A stretch of 64,000 bases of DNA from Alphaproteobacteria bacterium. Lineage in GTDB: Bacteria; Pseudomonadota; Alphaproteobacteria; Acetobacterales; Acetobacteraceae. Of this stretch, positions 17,421-26,289 are shown in pieces. The first letter of the stretch is position 1, and every line of letters starts with the position of its first letter. The stretch is from NCBI GenBank assembly GCA_020850755.1, contig JADZEB010000011.1:1-64000 (forward strand), in the 5' to 3' direction. The notes below the pieces were generated by a model that saw only the letters and a program-made list of their open reading frames with translations, was not told the DNA's origin and ran no database searches. The position numbers and the translations under genes are program-made.

Positions 17421-19466
17421 TCACCGCAATGCGCGGGCGCGCGGATACGCCACGAGCCTCTGGTACAGGAATACGCCCGCACCACCGCCCAGCCCGATCA
17501 GGTCGGTGATCAGTTCGGGAACGATCAGGCTGAAGGCGCTTACCAGGGCCACGGCGCGCTCGGGCTTCGAGAGGGCGGTGAACATCTGCCCCTCGGTCGC
17601 GCAGGCGAGGAGATAGACGCCCAGGCTGGCCGTGATGAAGACATGCAGCACCTCGACCAGCGATCCCTGCCCGAGCAGGGCCGGCGAGAAGAAGAACATG
17701 TACGGCACGATGAAGGTCGCGAAGCCGCGCTTGAGCGCGATCATCGAGGTCTTCCACATGTCCGCCTTGGCCAGGCCTGCGGCGGCGAAGGATGCCAGCG
17801 CCACCGGCGGCGTGATCGAGGACAGGACGGCGAAGTAGAAGATGAAGAAGTGCACGACCAGCGGCTCGATCCCGAGACGGGTCAGGCCCGGGCCCAGCAC
17901 GGCCGCGCCGATCGCATAGGCCGCCGTTGTCGGCACGCCCATGCCCAGGACCAGGGCAACCACCATCGCGAAGACCATGCCGAGCAGGGGCAGGTCGCCC
18001 GCGATCTGGAGCAGGAGGTTCGCGAGCCTGCCGCCGATCCCGGTCTGGAGGATCACGGCGCCGATGATGCCGGCCGTGCCGCAGACCGCGATCAGCTGCA
18101 ATGTCTCGCGCGAGGCGGCGTAGAGCGCCTCGGCGATCGCGCTGACCAGCCTGGCCAGGGTGTCCGTCACGGCCACCACCGGTCCCCGCCGCTGCACCAG
18201 CAATGTATGGAAGAAGTATGTTCCCGCCATGATCAGGAGGCAGAGCGCGATCCCAAGCGAGGCCGCCCGGAAGGGCGAGAAGCCCTGCATCAGCGCCCAG
18301 ATCAGGATCAGCAGCGGCGTCAGCAGATAGAGCCGCGACATGGTGGAAACGAACCCGGGCAGCTGCGCCCGCGGCAGGCCGCGCATGCCGATCTTGAGCG
18401 CGTGCAGATCTGCATGGGCGAAGCAGGCGAGATAGTAGAGCACCGCCGGAATGATGCCGGCGAAGGCGATCTCGGCATAGGGCTTGCCCAGGATCTCGGC
18501 CATGATGAAGGCGCCCGCCCCCATCACGGGCGGCATGATCTGCCCGCCGGTGGAGGCGGTCGCCTCCACGGCGCCGGCGGTGGCACCGTCATAGCCGGCA
18601 CGCTTCATCATCGGGATCGTGAAGGTGCCCGAGGCCACCACATTCGCGACCGCGCTGCCGCTGATCGCGCCGAACATCGAGGAGGCGACCACGGCCACCT
18701 TGGCCGGGCCGCCGCGCGCCCAGCCGACCATCATCGCGGCCAGGTCGTTGAAGTACTCGCCCGCCCGCGACACCTGCAGGAAGCCCGCCAGGGTCACGAA
18801 CATCACGATGAAGGTGGACGACACGCCGACGATCGTGCCCTGGATGCCTTCGATCGAGAAGACGAAGGAGAGGGAGTCGCCCACGCTTATGCCCTGATGA
18901 TACAGCACGCCGGGCAGCCATGGACCGATATAGTAGTAGGCCATGAACACGATCGCGATGATCGGCATGGCCGCCCCGGCGGTGCGGCGCGTGAACTCGA
19001 GCAGCACGACGATGCCGATGATGGCCGCCACCATGTCGCCGGTCGTGGTCATCACGCCGGCGCGGAACATCATGTCTTCCGATTCCCAGGCGACATAGAC
19101 GACGCAGAACAGCGCGCCGGCGAACAGCACCCAGTCGAACCAGGGGATCGAGCGCACCTTGTCGCCCTGATAGGCGACGAACAGGCCCAGGCCGAAGATC
19201 GCGCCGAGATAGACATGGATCGTGCGATAGACCAGCGGGTCCATCGGGTGAAGCAGCAGCACATACAGGTGGAACGCGACGAAGGCGATCCCGCCCCAGC
19301 GGAACAGCTGGCCGAGCACGCCGTGCAGGTCGCGCCGCGTGGTGGCGAATTCGACATCGTCCACCTCGGGCGCCGCGGGCACAGTTTCGGTCCCGCCATT
19401 GCCGCCGCTCGTCGCCTGCGCCGGCGCGGCGCGCCTGCCCGCCGGGTCCAGATCCTGTTGCGCCAT
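17421..19466 (-). CDS. TRAP transporter fused permease (DctQM type)
   Basis: 681-aa inner-membrane protein joining the small (DctQ-like, about residues 50-180) and large (DctM-like, about 190-620) subunits, the arrangement typical of TAXI-TRAP systems. Recognisable DctM blocks are GAISGSAVANVVASGTFTIP, then ATASTGGQIMPPVMGAGAFIMAE (seen as STGGQIMPPVMGA), AVCGTAGIIGAV and MGVPTTAAYAIGAAV. It takes up organic acids with a periplasmic receptor and a Na+ or H+ gradient. No TAXI or DctP receptor gene lies beside it, so the partner must be elsewhere. The ATG at 19466 is followed by a polar leader. Confidence 0.93.
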   Translation of the reverse strand: MAQQDLDPAGRRAAPAQATSGGNGGTETVPAAPEVDDVEFATTRRDLHGVLGQLFRWGGIAFVAFHLYVLLLHPMDPLVYRTIHVYLGAIFGLGLFVAYQGDKVRSIPWFDWVLFAGALFCVVYVAWESEDMMFRAGVMTTTGDMVAAIIGIVVLLEFTRRTAGAAMPIIAIVFMAYYYIGPWLPGVLYHQGISVGDSLSFVFSIEGIQGTIVGVSSTFIVMFVTLAGFLQVSRAGEYFNDLAAMMVGWARGGPAKVAVVASSMFGAISGSAVANVVASGTFTIPMMKRAGYDGATAGAVEATASTGGQIMPPVMGAGAFIMAEILGKPYAEIAFAGIIPAVLYYLACFAHADLHALKIGMRGLPRAQLPGFVSTMSRLYLLTPLLILIWALMQGFSPFRAASLGIALCLLIMAGTYFFHTLLVQRRGPVVAVTDTLARLVSAIAEALYAASRETLQLIAVCGTAGIIGAVILQTGIGGRLANLLLQIAGDLPLLGMVFAMVVALVLGMGVPTTAAYAIGAAVLGPGLTRLGIEPLVVHFFIFYFAVLSSITPPVALASFAAAGLAKADMWKTSMIALKRGFATFIVPYMFFFSPALLGQGSLVEVLHVFITASLGVYLLACATEGQMFTALSKPERAVALVSAFSLIVPELITDLIGLGGGAGVFLYQRLVAYPRARALR

Positions 19467-19806
19467 GAACGCGCTCCCCTGGCAGGCGAATGTTTCTTGC
19501 CGCGCCGGGTGCCTGCCGCCCCGAAGCAACTTGCATGCTCGTCACCTGGTGTCGGGTTGCCCGCGGGTGGTGCTCCCTGGATGCCACACCGAGGCGCAAG
19601 TGCCGGACGGAACCGGAACCACGACGCACGGCCGCCTTCTGCCCGGCGGCACTTGTTGTTCGCTTGTCGGATACTAGCGGGCGGAATGGCGCAGGATCAA
19701 CCTGCCGTCCTGGATCCCGGCACCAGCCCCGCGCCCGAGGACGCGCCCCGCCACGGGCAGGCGCGGTTCGCGCGCCCTTACACCGATCGGGCGGGGGCGG
19801 AGGTGC
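19467..19806. other. Gap between tatA and the TRAP permease
   Basis: About 340 bp without a recognisable gene on either strand. It presumably holds the TRAP promoter and leader. I see no convincing -10/-35 pair or terminator. Confidence 0.45.
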
Positions 19807-20079
19807 CTAGCCCTGCCGCTGCGCCTGGGGCTGGGGCTGGGCAGCCTGGGGCTGTGCCTGCGCCTGGGCCTGCTGCGCGGCCGGCGCGTCCGGCGCGGCA
19901 AGGCTGCCGGCGGGCTTGGCCGCCTCGGCCTGTTCCTTCTCGTCTTCCTTCAGGCCGGACTTGAAGGCCTTGATGCCCTTGGCGAGGTCGCCCATCAGGC
20001 CGGAAATCTTGCCCCCACCGAACAGAAGCAGCACGACCAGCAGCACGACCAGCCAGTGCCAGATGCTAAACGTACCCAT
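19807..20079 (-). CDS. tatA: Sec-independent translocase subunit TatA
   Basis: 90-aa single-span membrane protein of the twin-arginine translocase, forming the transport pore. [20 protein letters not shown] starts the helix, followed by the hinge [20 protein letters not shown] and the acidic KEDEKEQ. The last 40 residues are an Ala/Gln/Pro low-complexity tail. The ATG at 20079 is the family start; one at 20091 would add four residues. tatB and tatC are not adjacent. Confidence 0.92.
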   Translation of the reverse strand: MGTFSIWHWLVVLLVVLLLFGGGKISGLMGDLAKGIKAFKSGLKEDEKEQAEAAKPAGSLAAPDAPAAQQAQAQAQPQAAQPQPQAQRQG

Positions 20080-20368
20080 ATCGAAACCCATCCATCCCAG
20101 AGGTGTGCCAGCGCCCGGCAATTCGGTCCGGCGCAAGGAGGCCGGAGACTAGCCCAATGGGCCATGCCTGCCAAAGCCTAACAGTAATCTCGCATTTGGG
20201 CAGCGGGGGGGCTTGCGGCAAGGCTTCCACGACACCAATTCCCCCGCCGGGTCCGGGCCCCGCTGGCGGCTCGGGCCGAGCGCATGCCGTTCGGCCACCG
20301 CGATGTCGGACCTTCAACCGCGCATGCCGCCGCTCTCCAGGCGCCGCCATGCCTCTTGGAGGTGCCGC

Positions 20369-21412
20369 ATGACCGCGCCCTTGTGGTTCTGGATCGCATT
20401 CAACGCCGCCGTTCTGCTGCTTCTCGTCCTCGATCTCGGGCTGCTGACCAAGCGCAACCGCGCCATCCCGGTACGCGAGGCGTTGCTGCGTTCGGCCGCC
20501 TTCATGGCCCTCGGCCTGCTGTTCTGCCTCGGCATCTGGCAGTATTACGGCGCGACGCCAGAGGAACGGGCAGAGAACGCGCTCGAGTTCCTGACCGGCT
20601 TCCTGATCGAGTGGTCGCTGTCGGTCGACAACATCTTCGTCGTCGTGCTGGTGTTCAGCCATTTCCAGGTGCCGGCGGCCGTGCAGCACCGGGTGCTGTT
20701 CTGGGGCATCCTGGGCGCGCTGGTGATGCGCCTGACCCTGATCCTGGTGGGTGCGGCCCTGATCCAGTCCTTCCAGTGGATCATGATCCTGTTCGGCCTG
20801 TTCCTGATCTTCTCGGGCTGGAAAATGCTCAAGGCCGTGGACCAGGAGCCCGACCTCGAGAACAACCGCATCCTGGTCTGGATGAAGTCGCGCTACCGCG
20901 TCACCGAGACCTATGTCGAGGATCGCTTCTTCGTCACGCGAGACGGCGTGCGCTACATGACGCCGCTGTTCCTGGTGCTAGTGCTGATCGAGCTCACCGA
21001 CCTGGTGTTCGCGCTCGACAGCATCCCGGCGATCTTCGCCATCACCACCGATCCCTTCATCGTCTACACCGCGAACGTGTTCGCGATCCTGGGGCTGCGG
21101 GCGATGTATTTCGCGCTTGCCGGCGTGATCCACCGCTTCCACTACCTGAAGTACGGCCTCTCGCTTGTGCTGATGGTCGTCGGCGCCAAGATGATCGGCA
21201 ACTTCGTCTGGAAGGCGAATGGCTGGGGCGAGAAGTTCATGCCGGTCGAGCTGGCGCTGGCCATCACCGCGATCCTGATCGGCGGGTCGATCATCCTGTC
21301 GCTGCTCAAGACACGCGGCGAGACGCCGGCCGAGCAGACGGCGCATTTCCGCCAGGGCTGGGTGCCACTTTCGGGTGCGCGTGGCGAGGCCGCGCCCGAG
21401 AAGCGCGATTGA
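20369..21412 (+). CDS. TerC/Alx-family membrane protein
   Basis: 347-aa multi-span inner-membrane protein. Family motifs are FLTGFLIEWSLSVDNIFVVV and ELTDLVFALDSIPAIFAITTD (seen as SLSVDNIF and TDLVFALDSIPA). Their acidic residues inside helices are typical of the TerC/Alx group implicated in Mn2+ export and tellurite resistance. The ATG at 20369 has GGAGG at good spacing. The 230-bp region upstream does not show the conserved core of a yybP-ykoY manganese riboswitch. Confidence 0.9.
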   Translation: MTAPLWFWIAFNAAVLLLLVLDLGLLTKRNRAIPVREALLRSAAFMALGLLFCLGIWQYYGATPEERAENALEFLTGFLIEWSLSVDNIFVVVLVFSHFQVPAAVQHRVLFWGILGALVMRLTLILVGAALIQSFQWIMILFGLFLIFSGWKMLKAVDQEPDLENNRILVWMKSRYRVTETYVEDRFFVTRDGVRYMTPLFLVLVLIELTDLVFALDSIPAIFAITTDPFIVYTANVFAILGLRAMYFALAGVIHRFHYLKYGLSLVLMVVGAKMIGNFVWKANGWGEKFMPVELALAITAILIGGSIILSLLKTRGETPAEQTAHFRQGWVPLSGARGEAAPEKRD

Positions 21413-21521
21413 CCGCCCCCGGCGGCAGGGCCGGCAACCGTGCCTCCCGCCCCGCGGGATGGCTGCGCGCAGCCTCGGTTCCGGGCAGGAAGGCCGCGGC
21501 GCCGGCGGCTTGCGCCTCCCT

Positions 21522-22346
21522 TCAGGTGCGGTAGCCGATCATCTCGGTGGCGCGGCCCGGCAGCAGCCTGCGATCCTCGACCACGAAGGACATGCCGTAC
21601 CAGTCGATGCCGCGGAAGGGCAGGAAGTGGAACCGGTCCTCGGTTTCCAGGAACTCCAGGAACGCCGCCCGCTCGCCCGATATCGCGCCCGCGGCGATGC
21701 AATGCCAGTCGTCGAAGGCGACGACCATGCCGTGGCGCAGGTGCGGGCGCAGATAGTTCAGCACGTCGCGGGTCGAGGAGTGCAGGTCGCAATCGATATA
21801 GGCGAGCGCGATCTCGCGCGGCAGCGCGTCGGCCGGCAGGGCGCCGGGGCGCAGCGTGTCGCTGTAGAAGCCAGGCACGGTGCGGTAGTCGCTGCCCTGG
21901 CGCATGCCCGCGCCCTGGCAGAGGCGGTGGAAACGCGCCTCGTCGGTGGCCATCGCCCCGGCGACCCAGGCCGGATGATCGTCCTTGCCGGTCTCGGCCG
22001 GCGGCAGACCCTGGAAGGAATCGAATGCCCACAGCATGCGCTTCGGCATGCGCCGGTGCGCGCGGCTCCAGCGATAGGCCATGCGGAAGGTCTTGGCGTC
22101 GTGGCAGCCGAACTCGGCATAGTCGCCGGCGATGCCGTTGAAATGCAGCGCATAGAAGGCGGCGCGGAAGAATTCGCGCCGGTACCAGTCATCGGCCCAG
22201 CGATTGTCGCGCAGCAGGCGCGCGCGCAGATCCTTGCGCAGCGAATTCAGCGGCCCGAACAGGCCAGGCAGGAACTTGGCCACTGCGGTCGGTCCCGGGA
22301 ATGACGGTGGCGGGAGGCCGCAGCGATGCGGCCGGCGCGGCGCCAT
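21522..22346 (-). CDS. TylF/MycF-family O-methyltransferase-like protein
   Basis: 274-aa SAM-dependent methyltransferase of the macrocin O-methyltransferase family. Landmarks are GDYAEFGCHDAKTFRMAY (SAM loop), WAFDSFQGLPP, AYIDCDLHSSTRDVLNYL (metal site) and FDDWHC. Members methylate sugars of macrolides or surface glycans. The first 40 residues are Arg/Pro-rich and poorly conserved, so the start is uncertain (ATG 22346 or GTG 22364). No glycan or antibiotic cluster is nearby; the target is unknown. Confidence 0.75.
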   Translation of the reverse strand: MAPRRPHRCGLPPPSFPGPTAVAKFLPGLFGPLNSLRKDLRARLLRDNRWADDWYRREFFRAAFYALHFNGIAGDYAEFGCHDAKTFRMAYRWSRAHRRMPKRMLWAFDSFQGLPPAETGKDDHPAWVAGAMATDEARFHRLCQGAGMRQGSDYRTVPGFYSDTLRPGALPADALPREIALAYIDCDLHSSTRDVLNYLRPHLRHGMVVAFDDWHCIAAGAISGERAAFLEFLETEDRFHFLPFRGIDWYGMSFVVEDRRLLPGRATEMIGYRT

Positions 22347-22437
22347 CCTTCCCCGACGGGACACCGCGGCAAGAGCCCGTCCGGTTACGGCCCCGGGGTC
22401 GGGTTGTCAACGCTCGCGCGATTGTCGGCAGCCGCCG

Positions 22438-23166
22438 CTAGCGGGTGCGGCGCGGGGGCAGCGGCAGGGCAGCCGTGGCAGGACGCGCCGGCGCGCGCGC
22501 CATCGCCAGGCGCGGCGCGCGCTCCACCGACTGGCCCGGGCGGCTTTCATGCGCCGCCCAGGCGGCACGCTCCACCGCCTCGGACAGCTCGGCCTGGCTG
22601 GTGTCGGACGGGCCGTAGATGAAGCCGTGGGCGCGATAGTTGGTGATGCCGAGCTGCCCGCTCGGGGCGTGCCAGACCCGCACCAGCGTCCAGTCGTTGC
22701 GCGGGCTGACATCGACCACACGCACATCCTGGTCGATGCGCCCGCGCGTGGCGCGCGTATCGCCCCAGTTGGCATGCGTGACCTTGATCTCGCGCGCACT
22801 GGCGCGATGCGTCACGACCGAGAGATGCCCGAGCGAAAGCCGCCCGGCGCGCGCGAACACCAGCACGGCACCTGGGCGCGGCGCCGCGCCACGCGCATAG
22901 CCCAGGCTCGCCGCCTGGTTCCACCAGGTGTGGGCATCGCCATTGATGCGCACGCCGGACAGTTCGCGCGCGAAGGGCACGCAAGTAAGTGGTCCGGACG
23001 GCAGGCGCGACAGCGCCGCCTCCACCGAGGGGGCAGGACCGCCGTAAAGGTGCGCCGTGCGCCGGTCGCTGCCGGCACAGGCGCCCAGGCCCAAGAGCAG
23101 GGCGCAGGCCAAGGCTCTGGCCAGGGCCGGGTGAAGGCGGCGAACCCGAAGCGGCGTCGGCTGCAT
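22438..23166 (-). CDS. CHAP-domain lipoprotein (putative peptidoglycan amidase)
   Basis: 242 aa. The N-terminus is basic then hydrophobic with a lipobox-like LGACAG, suggesting an outer-membrane or periplasmic lipoprotein. The CHAP/NlpC-like core has Cys in LTCVPFARELSG, His in LGHLSVVTHR and Asn in HANWGD, a plausible Cys-His-Asn triad. The tail from about residue 205 is Ala/Arg/Pro-rich. CHAP enzymes cleave peptide crosslinks or the amide bond in peptidoglycan. The substrate bond cannot be told from sequence. Confidence 0.78.
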   Translation of the reverse strand: MQPTPLRVRRLHPALARALACALLLGLGACAGSDRRTAHLYGGPAPSVEAALSRLPSGPLTCVPFARELSGVRINGDAHTWWNQAASLGYARGAAPRPGAVLVFARAGRLSLGHLSVVTHRASAREIKVTHANWGDTRATRGRIDQDVRVVDVSPRNDWTLVRVWHAPSGQLGITNYRAHGFIYGPSDTSQAELSEAVERAAWAAHESRPGQSVERAPRLAMARAPARPATAALPLPPRRTR

Positions 23167-23304
23167 CTCCTCAACGCCTCGTCCTTGTTGGCGGACGGCC
23201 GGTTGCAGCGGGCAGCGATGCCTGCCGCGCCCCTGCGTCCCGCTCCTATCAAATCCGGGCCGCGCCGCGCAAGCGTGGCGCGCTACCGCCGGCGCCGGCC
23301 CGAC

Positions 23305-24234
23305 TCAGGCGAATTGCGGCGCCGGGCGGCGGGAGATGACGCTGCGCAGATGCCCGGACGGCATGCCGCCCGGCACCGAGGCGGCCAGATCGGCGGCGGC
23401 GAGCAGCTTCTCGAGATCGAGCCCGGTCGCAACCCCCATGCGCGCGAACAGCCAGGCGATGTCCTCGGTGGCGATGTTGCCGGTGGCGCCGGGCGCGAAT
23501 GGGCAGCCGCCGATGCCGCCCGCCGCGCCGTCGAACACGCGGATGCCCGCCTCGTAGGCGGCATAGACGTTGGCGATGCCCATATTATAGGTGTCGTGGC
23601 CGTGGAAGGCGATCGAGACATCCTTGCCCCAGCGCCGCACCGCCTCACCACAGACGCGCTTGACCTGGTCCGGCGCGGCGTTGCCGGTGGTATCGGCGAT
23701 CGCGATCTCGAGCTTCGGGCGCGCACCGATCACCTGGCTGATCAGCGCCAAGGGCTTGTCCTCGGGCACCACGCCCTCGAACGGGCAGTGGAAGCAGCAG
23801 GAGAAGTTGACGCGGATCTTGGGCCCGTCGACGGGCAGCTCCTTGAGCACGCCGAGCACGTCGGCAAGGCTTTCCGCCACCGGCCGGCGCACATTCGACT
23901 GGTTGTGGCTCTCGGTGACGCTGAGGACGAAGCCGATGCGATCAGCCTTGTTGGCGAGCGCGAGCTCCACCCCCTTGCGGTTCGGCACCAGCACGCAGGC
24001 CTCGAAATCGGGCGGCGTGGCGGGGTCCTCGCGCAGCGCGCGCAGGATCTCGGCGGCGTCGGCAAGCTGCGGCACCGCCTTGGGCGAGACGAAGGAGGAG
24101 ACCTCCATCTGGCGCACACCGGCGGCGATCAGGGCGCGGATCACGGCCAGCTTCTGCTCGGTCGGGATGAAGGTCTTGATCGGCTGGAACCCGTCGCGCG
24201 GGGCGACCTCGGAGATGATCACAGACGGGGTCAT
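23305..24234 (-). CDS. HMG-CoA lyase-like aldolase/lyase
   Basis: 309-aa DRE-TIM-like lyase. The N-terminal EVAPRDGFQ holds catalytic Arg-Asp. It continues with EVSSFVSPKAVPQLAD, the metal ligands FHGHDTYNMG and the C-terminal GIGGCPFAPGATGNIATED with its conserved Cys. It cleaves 3-hydroxy-3-methylglutaryl-CoA or a related 3-hydroxyacyl-CoA such as citramalyl-CoA. It overlaps the CoA-transferase gene by ATGA. That pairing suggests activation of a dicarboxylic or hydroxy acid to its CoA ester followed by lyase cleavage, an inference. Confidence 0.88.
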   Translation of the reverse strand: MTPSVIISEVAPRDGFQPIKTFIPTEQKLAVIRALIAAGVRQMEVSSFVSPKAVPQLADAAEILRALREDPATPPDFEACVLVPNRKGVELALANKADRIGFVLSVTESHNQSNVRRPVAESLADVLGVLKELPVDGPKIRVNFSCCFHCPFEGVVPEDKPLALISQVIGARPKLEIAIADTTGNAAPDQVKRVCGEAVRRWGKDVSIAFHGHDTYNMGIANVYAAYEAGIRVFDGAAGGIGGCPFAPGATGNIATEDIAWLFARMGVATGLDLEKLLAAADLAASVPGGMPSGHLRSVISRRPAPQFA

Positions 24235-25487
24235 GTCGCGCCCTCCTCCCTCAATGCGGCAAGCTCGGCCGGATCGAGCCCGAGCATAGCCTGGAACACG
24301 GTCTCGTTGTGGGCGCCGACAGCCGGGCCGGGCCAGCCGATCGCCTGGTCCGGCCCCCAGCCATCGAAGCGCGGCACATTGCCCATGTGCAGCACGCGCC
24401 CGAGCAGCGGGTCGGCGATCTCGGTCACGGCGCCGCGGGCGCGGAAATGCGGGTCCTCGGCGCAGTCGCGGATGGTGTAGAGGCGGCTTGCCGGCACGTC
24501 GGCCGCCTCCAGCATGTCCTGCGCCTCCCTGGCCGGCAGGGTGCGCGTCCAGGCGGCGATCGCGGCGTCGAGCTCGGCCACGTTGCGGCAGCGCGCCTGG
24601 TTGTCAGCAAAGCGCGGATCGGCGGCAAGGTCGCCCCGGCCGATCGCCGTCATCAGCCGTCGGAAGATCAGGTCGGAATTGCCGGCGATGCAGAGCCAGG
24701 CCCCGTCGGCGCAAGGATAGGTGTTGGTCGGGGCGGCGGTGGGAATGGCGGCACCGGCCGGCTCGCGCACGCGGCCGAACAGCCCGTATTCGGGCAGCAT
24801 CCCCTCCATCAGGCTGAACACGCTCTCAATCAGCGAGACGTCGATCACCCGGCCGGGCCGCGCAGCCGGATTGCGCAACTGCTCGAACATGGCCGCGAGC
24901 ACGCCAAGGGCGGCATACATGCCGGCAAGATCGTCCGAGATCGAGATGCCGCAGCGCGGCGGCGGCAGCTCGCTCATGCCCGGCGGGTGGCCGGTGAGGT
25001 GGCGGATGCCACCGATCGCCTCGCCGATCGCGCCGAAGGCGGGCTTGTCGCGATAGGGCCCGTCCTGGCCGTAGCCCGAGATGCGGGCGATGACGAGGCG
25101 CGGATTGTCCGCATGCAGCGCCGCCGGCGCGAGGCCCATCTTCTCGAGCTGGCCGGGGCGGAAATTCTCCACCAGCACGTCGGCGCGGGCGAGCAGGCGG
25201 CGCAGGACGCGCAGGGCCGCCGGCTTCTTGAGGTCGAGCGTGACCGAGAGCTTGTTGCGGCCGTGGATCGACCACCAGACCGAATTGCCGTTCACCGCCG
25301 CGCCCCAGGCGCGGAAGGGGTCGCCCGTGCCGGGCGGCTCGATCTTGATGACCTCGGCGCCCATGTCGGCGAGCAGCCGCGCGCAGACGGGGCCGGCGAT
25401 GTAGTGGCCGAGTTCCACCACCCGAAGGCCGGCCAGCGGCCCGTTGCGGGCGGGCGGGGCGTCAGGCGCGGGCTTGGCATCGTTCAT
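24231..25487 (-). CDS. Class III (CaiB/BaiF) CoA-transferase
   Basis: 418-aa formyl-CoA-transferase-type enzyme that moves CoA between carboxylic acids through a mixed anhydride on Asp. N-terminal LRVVELGHYIAGPVCARLLADMGA and IKIEPP are typical; the nucleophile is the Asp pair in ISISDDLAGMYAALG. The C-terminal PTNTYPCADGAWLCIA block also fits. The ATG at 25487 precedes a short Ala/Pro leader. It is translationally coupled to the downstream lyase. Confidence 0.9.
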   Translation of the reverse strand: MNDAKPAPDAPPARNGPLAGLRVVELGHYIAGPVCARLLADMGAEVIKIEPPGTGDPFRAWGAAVNGNSVWWSIHGRNKLSVTLDLKKPAALRVLRRLLARADVLVENFRPGQLEKMGLAPAALHADNPRLVIARISGYGQDGPYRDKPAFGAIGEAIGGIRHLTGHPPGMSELPPPRCGISISDDLAGMYAALGVLAAMFEQLRNPAARPGRVIDVSLIESVFSLMEGMLPEYGLFGRVREPAGAAIPTAAPTNTYPCADGAWLCIAGNSDLIFRRLMTAIGRGDLAADPRFADNQARCRNVAELDAAIAAWTRTLPAREAQDMLEAADVPASRLYTIRDCAEDPHFRARGAVTEIADPLLGRVLHMGNVPRFDGWGPDQAIGWPGPAVGAHNETVFQAMLGLDPAELAALREEGAT

Positions 25488-26023
25488 GCCGTCGGCGTCC
25501 CTGTTCGGACCCGCGCTTGGTGCGGGCATTGCTGGCCGCCCGATATAGCGCGCATGCCGGCCGCCGCAAAGACGGCCAGCATCGAACCCGCGCCGGACCG
25601 GGCCCGGCGCGAGCGGCCCCGGCGCATTCAGCGACGCTTAACGCGGGCCTGCTCTACTGGCCGGGCCGCAGCGGCCCGGTCCGCCTTTCGTTCTCCCTCG
25701 GCTCCGGGCTGCGCGCGGCACGTCTCCTCGACGATGGCGTCGGCGTCCCGATCCGTCCGCCGGCGCCTGGGCCTGGGCCGCTGCAACGGCCCCGGCCCAA
25801 GCCTGGGGCGGGCCGTCCCCCGCGGCCCGCCCCTCCCTCTCGCGCTCCTTCCTCTCCCTTGCCCGCCCGCCGGCCCCGCCATCGCGTGGGCGCCGCCGCC
25901 CCTGCCACGCGCACCAGCCGCGCATGGCCCATCGGGCCGCCTTGCCGGCCCGGCGCATGCGCGTATCATCACCGCCCGACACCATCCCCCACCCTTACCG
26001 CACCAGAGCCGGGAGCTTCCGCC
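25488..26023. other. Gap of very GC-rich DNA between divergent genes
   Basis: About 535 bp with no supportable gene; long C-rich runs keep several frames open by chance. A perfect GC hairpin CCGGGCC-GCAGC-GGCCCGG lies at 25661-25679. Promoters of the CoA-transferase gene (leftward) and of the amidase pair (rightward) should be here, but no hexamers are clear. Confidence 0.5.
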
Positions 26024-26230
26024 ATGTCCGCGCCCCCCACCGATCCCGCCGCCCTCAAGGCGCTCGCCGCCGCCATGGGCCTCGCCAAGCTTCAGGCCGA
26101 CCACCCGGCCGACTTCGCCGAGGCCGCGCGCCTTGCCCCCGAGATGATCGCCAAGATCACCCGCGGCCTGGCCGTGCCGACCGAGCCCTCGCTGGTCACG
26201 ACCGCGCCCGCGCGCGAGCCGCGCCGCTAG
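26024..26230 (+). CDS. Small protein upstream of an amidase (possible AtzG/GatC-like partner)
   Basis: 68 aa, mostly helical and Ala-rich, reading MSAPPTDPAALKALAAAMGL and onward to a helix LAPEMIAKITRGLAV. It has GGGAG at good spacing from its ATG and ends 59 bp before the amidase. In the cyanuric-acid pathway, AtzG is a 68-aa partner that stabilises the amidase AtzE, and GatC plays a similar role for GatA. Length, position and helical make-up fit that role, but I see no diagnostic motif. Function is inferred from context. Confidence 0.6.
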   Translation: MSAPPTDPAALKALAAAMGLAKLQADHPADFAEAARLAPEMIAKITRGLAVPTEPSLVTTAPAREPRR

Positions 26231-26289
26231 AGCCGCGCCGCGCCCCCAGCACGACACCGGCGCACGGCGCCGATACCGGAGTTTCCCAG

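Noticed and set aside
20137..20368. yybP-ykoY manganese riboswitch upstream of the TerC/Alx-family gene
   Set aside because: Expected from E. coli alx, but I could not find the conserved core bulges and pairing in this sequence.
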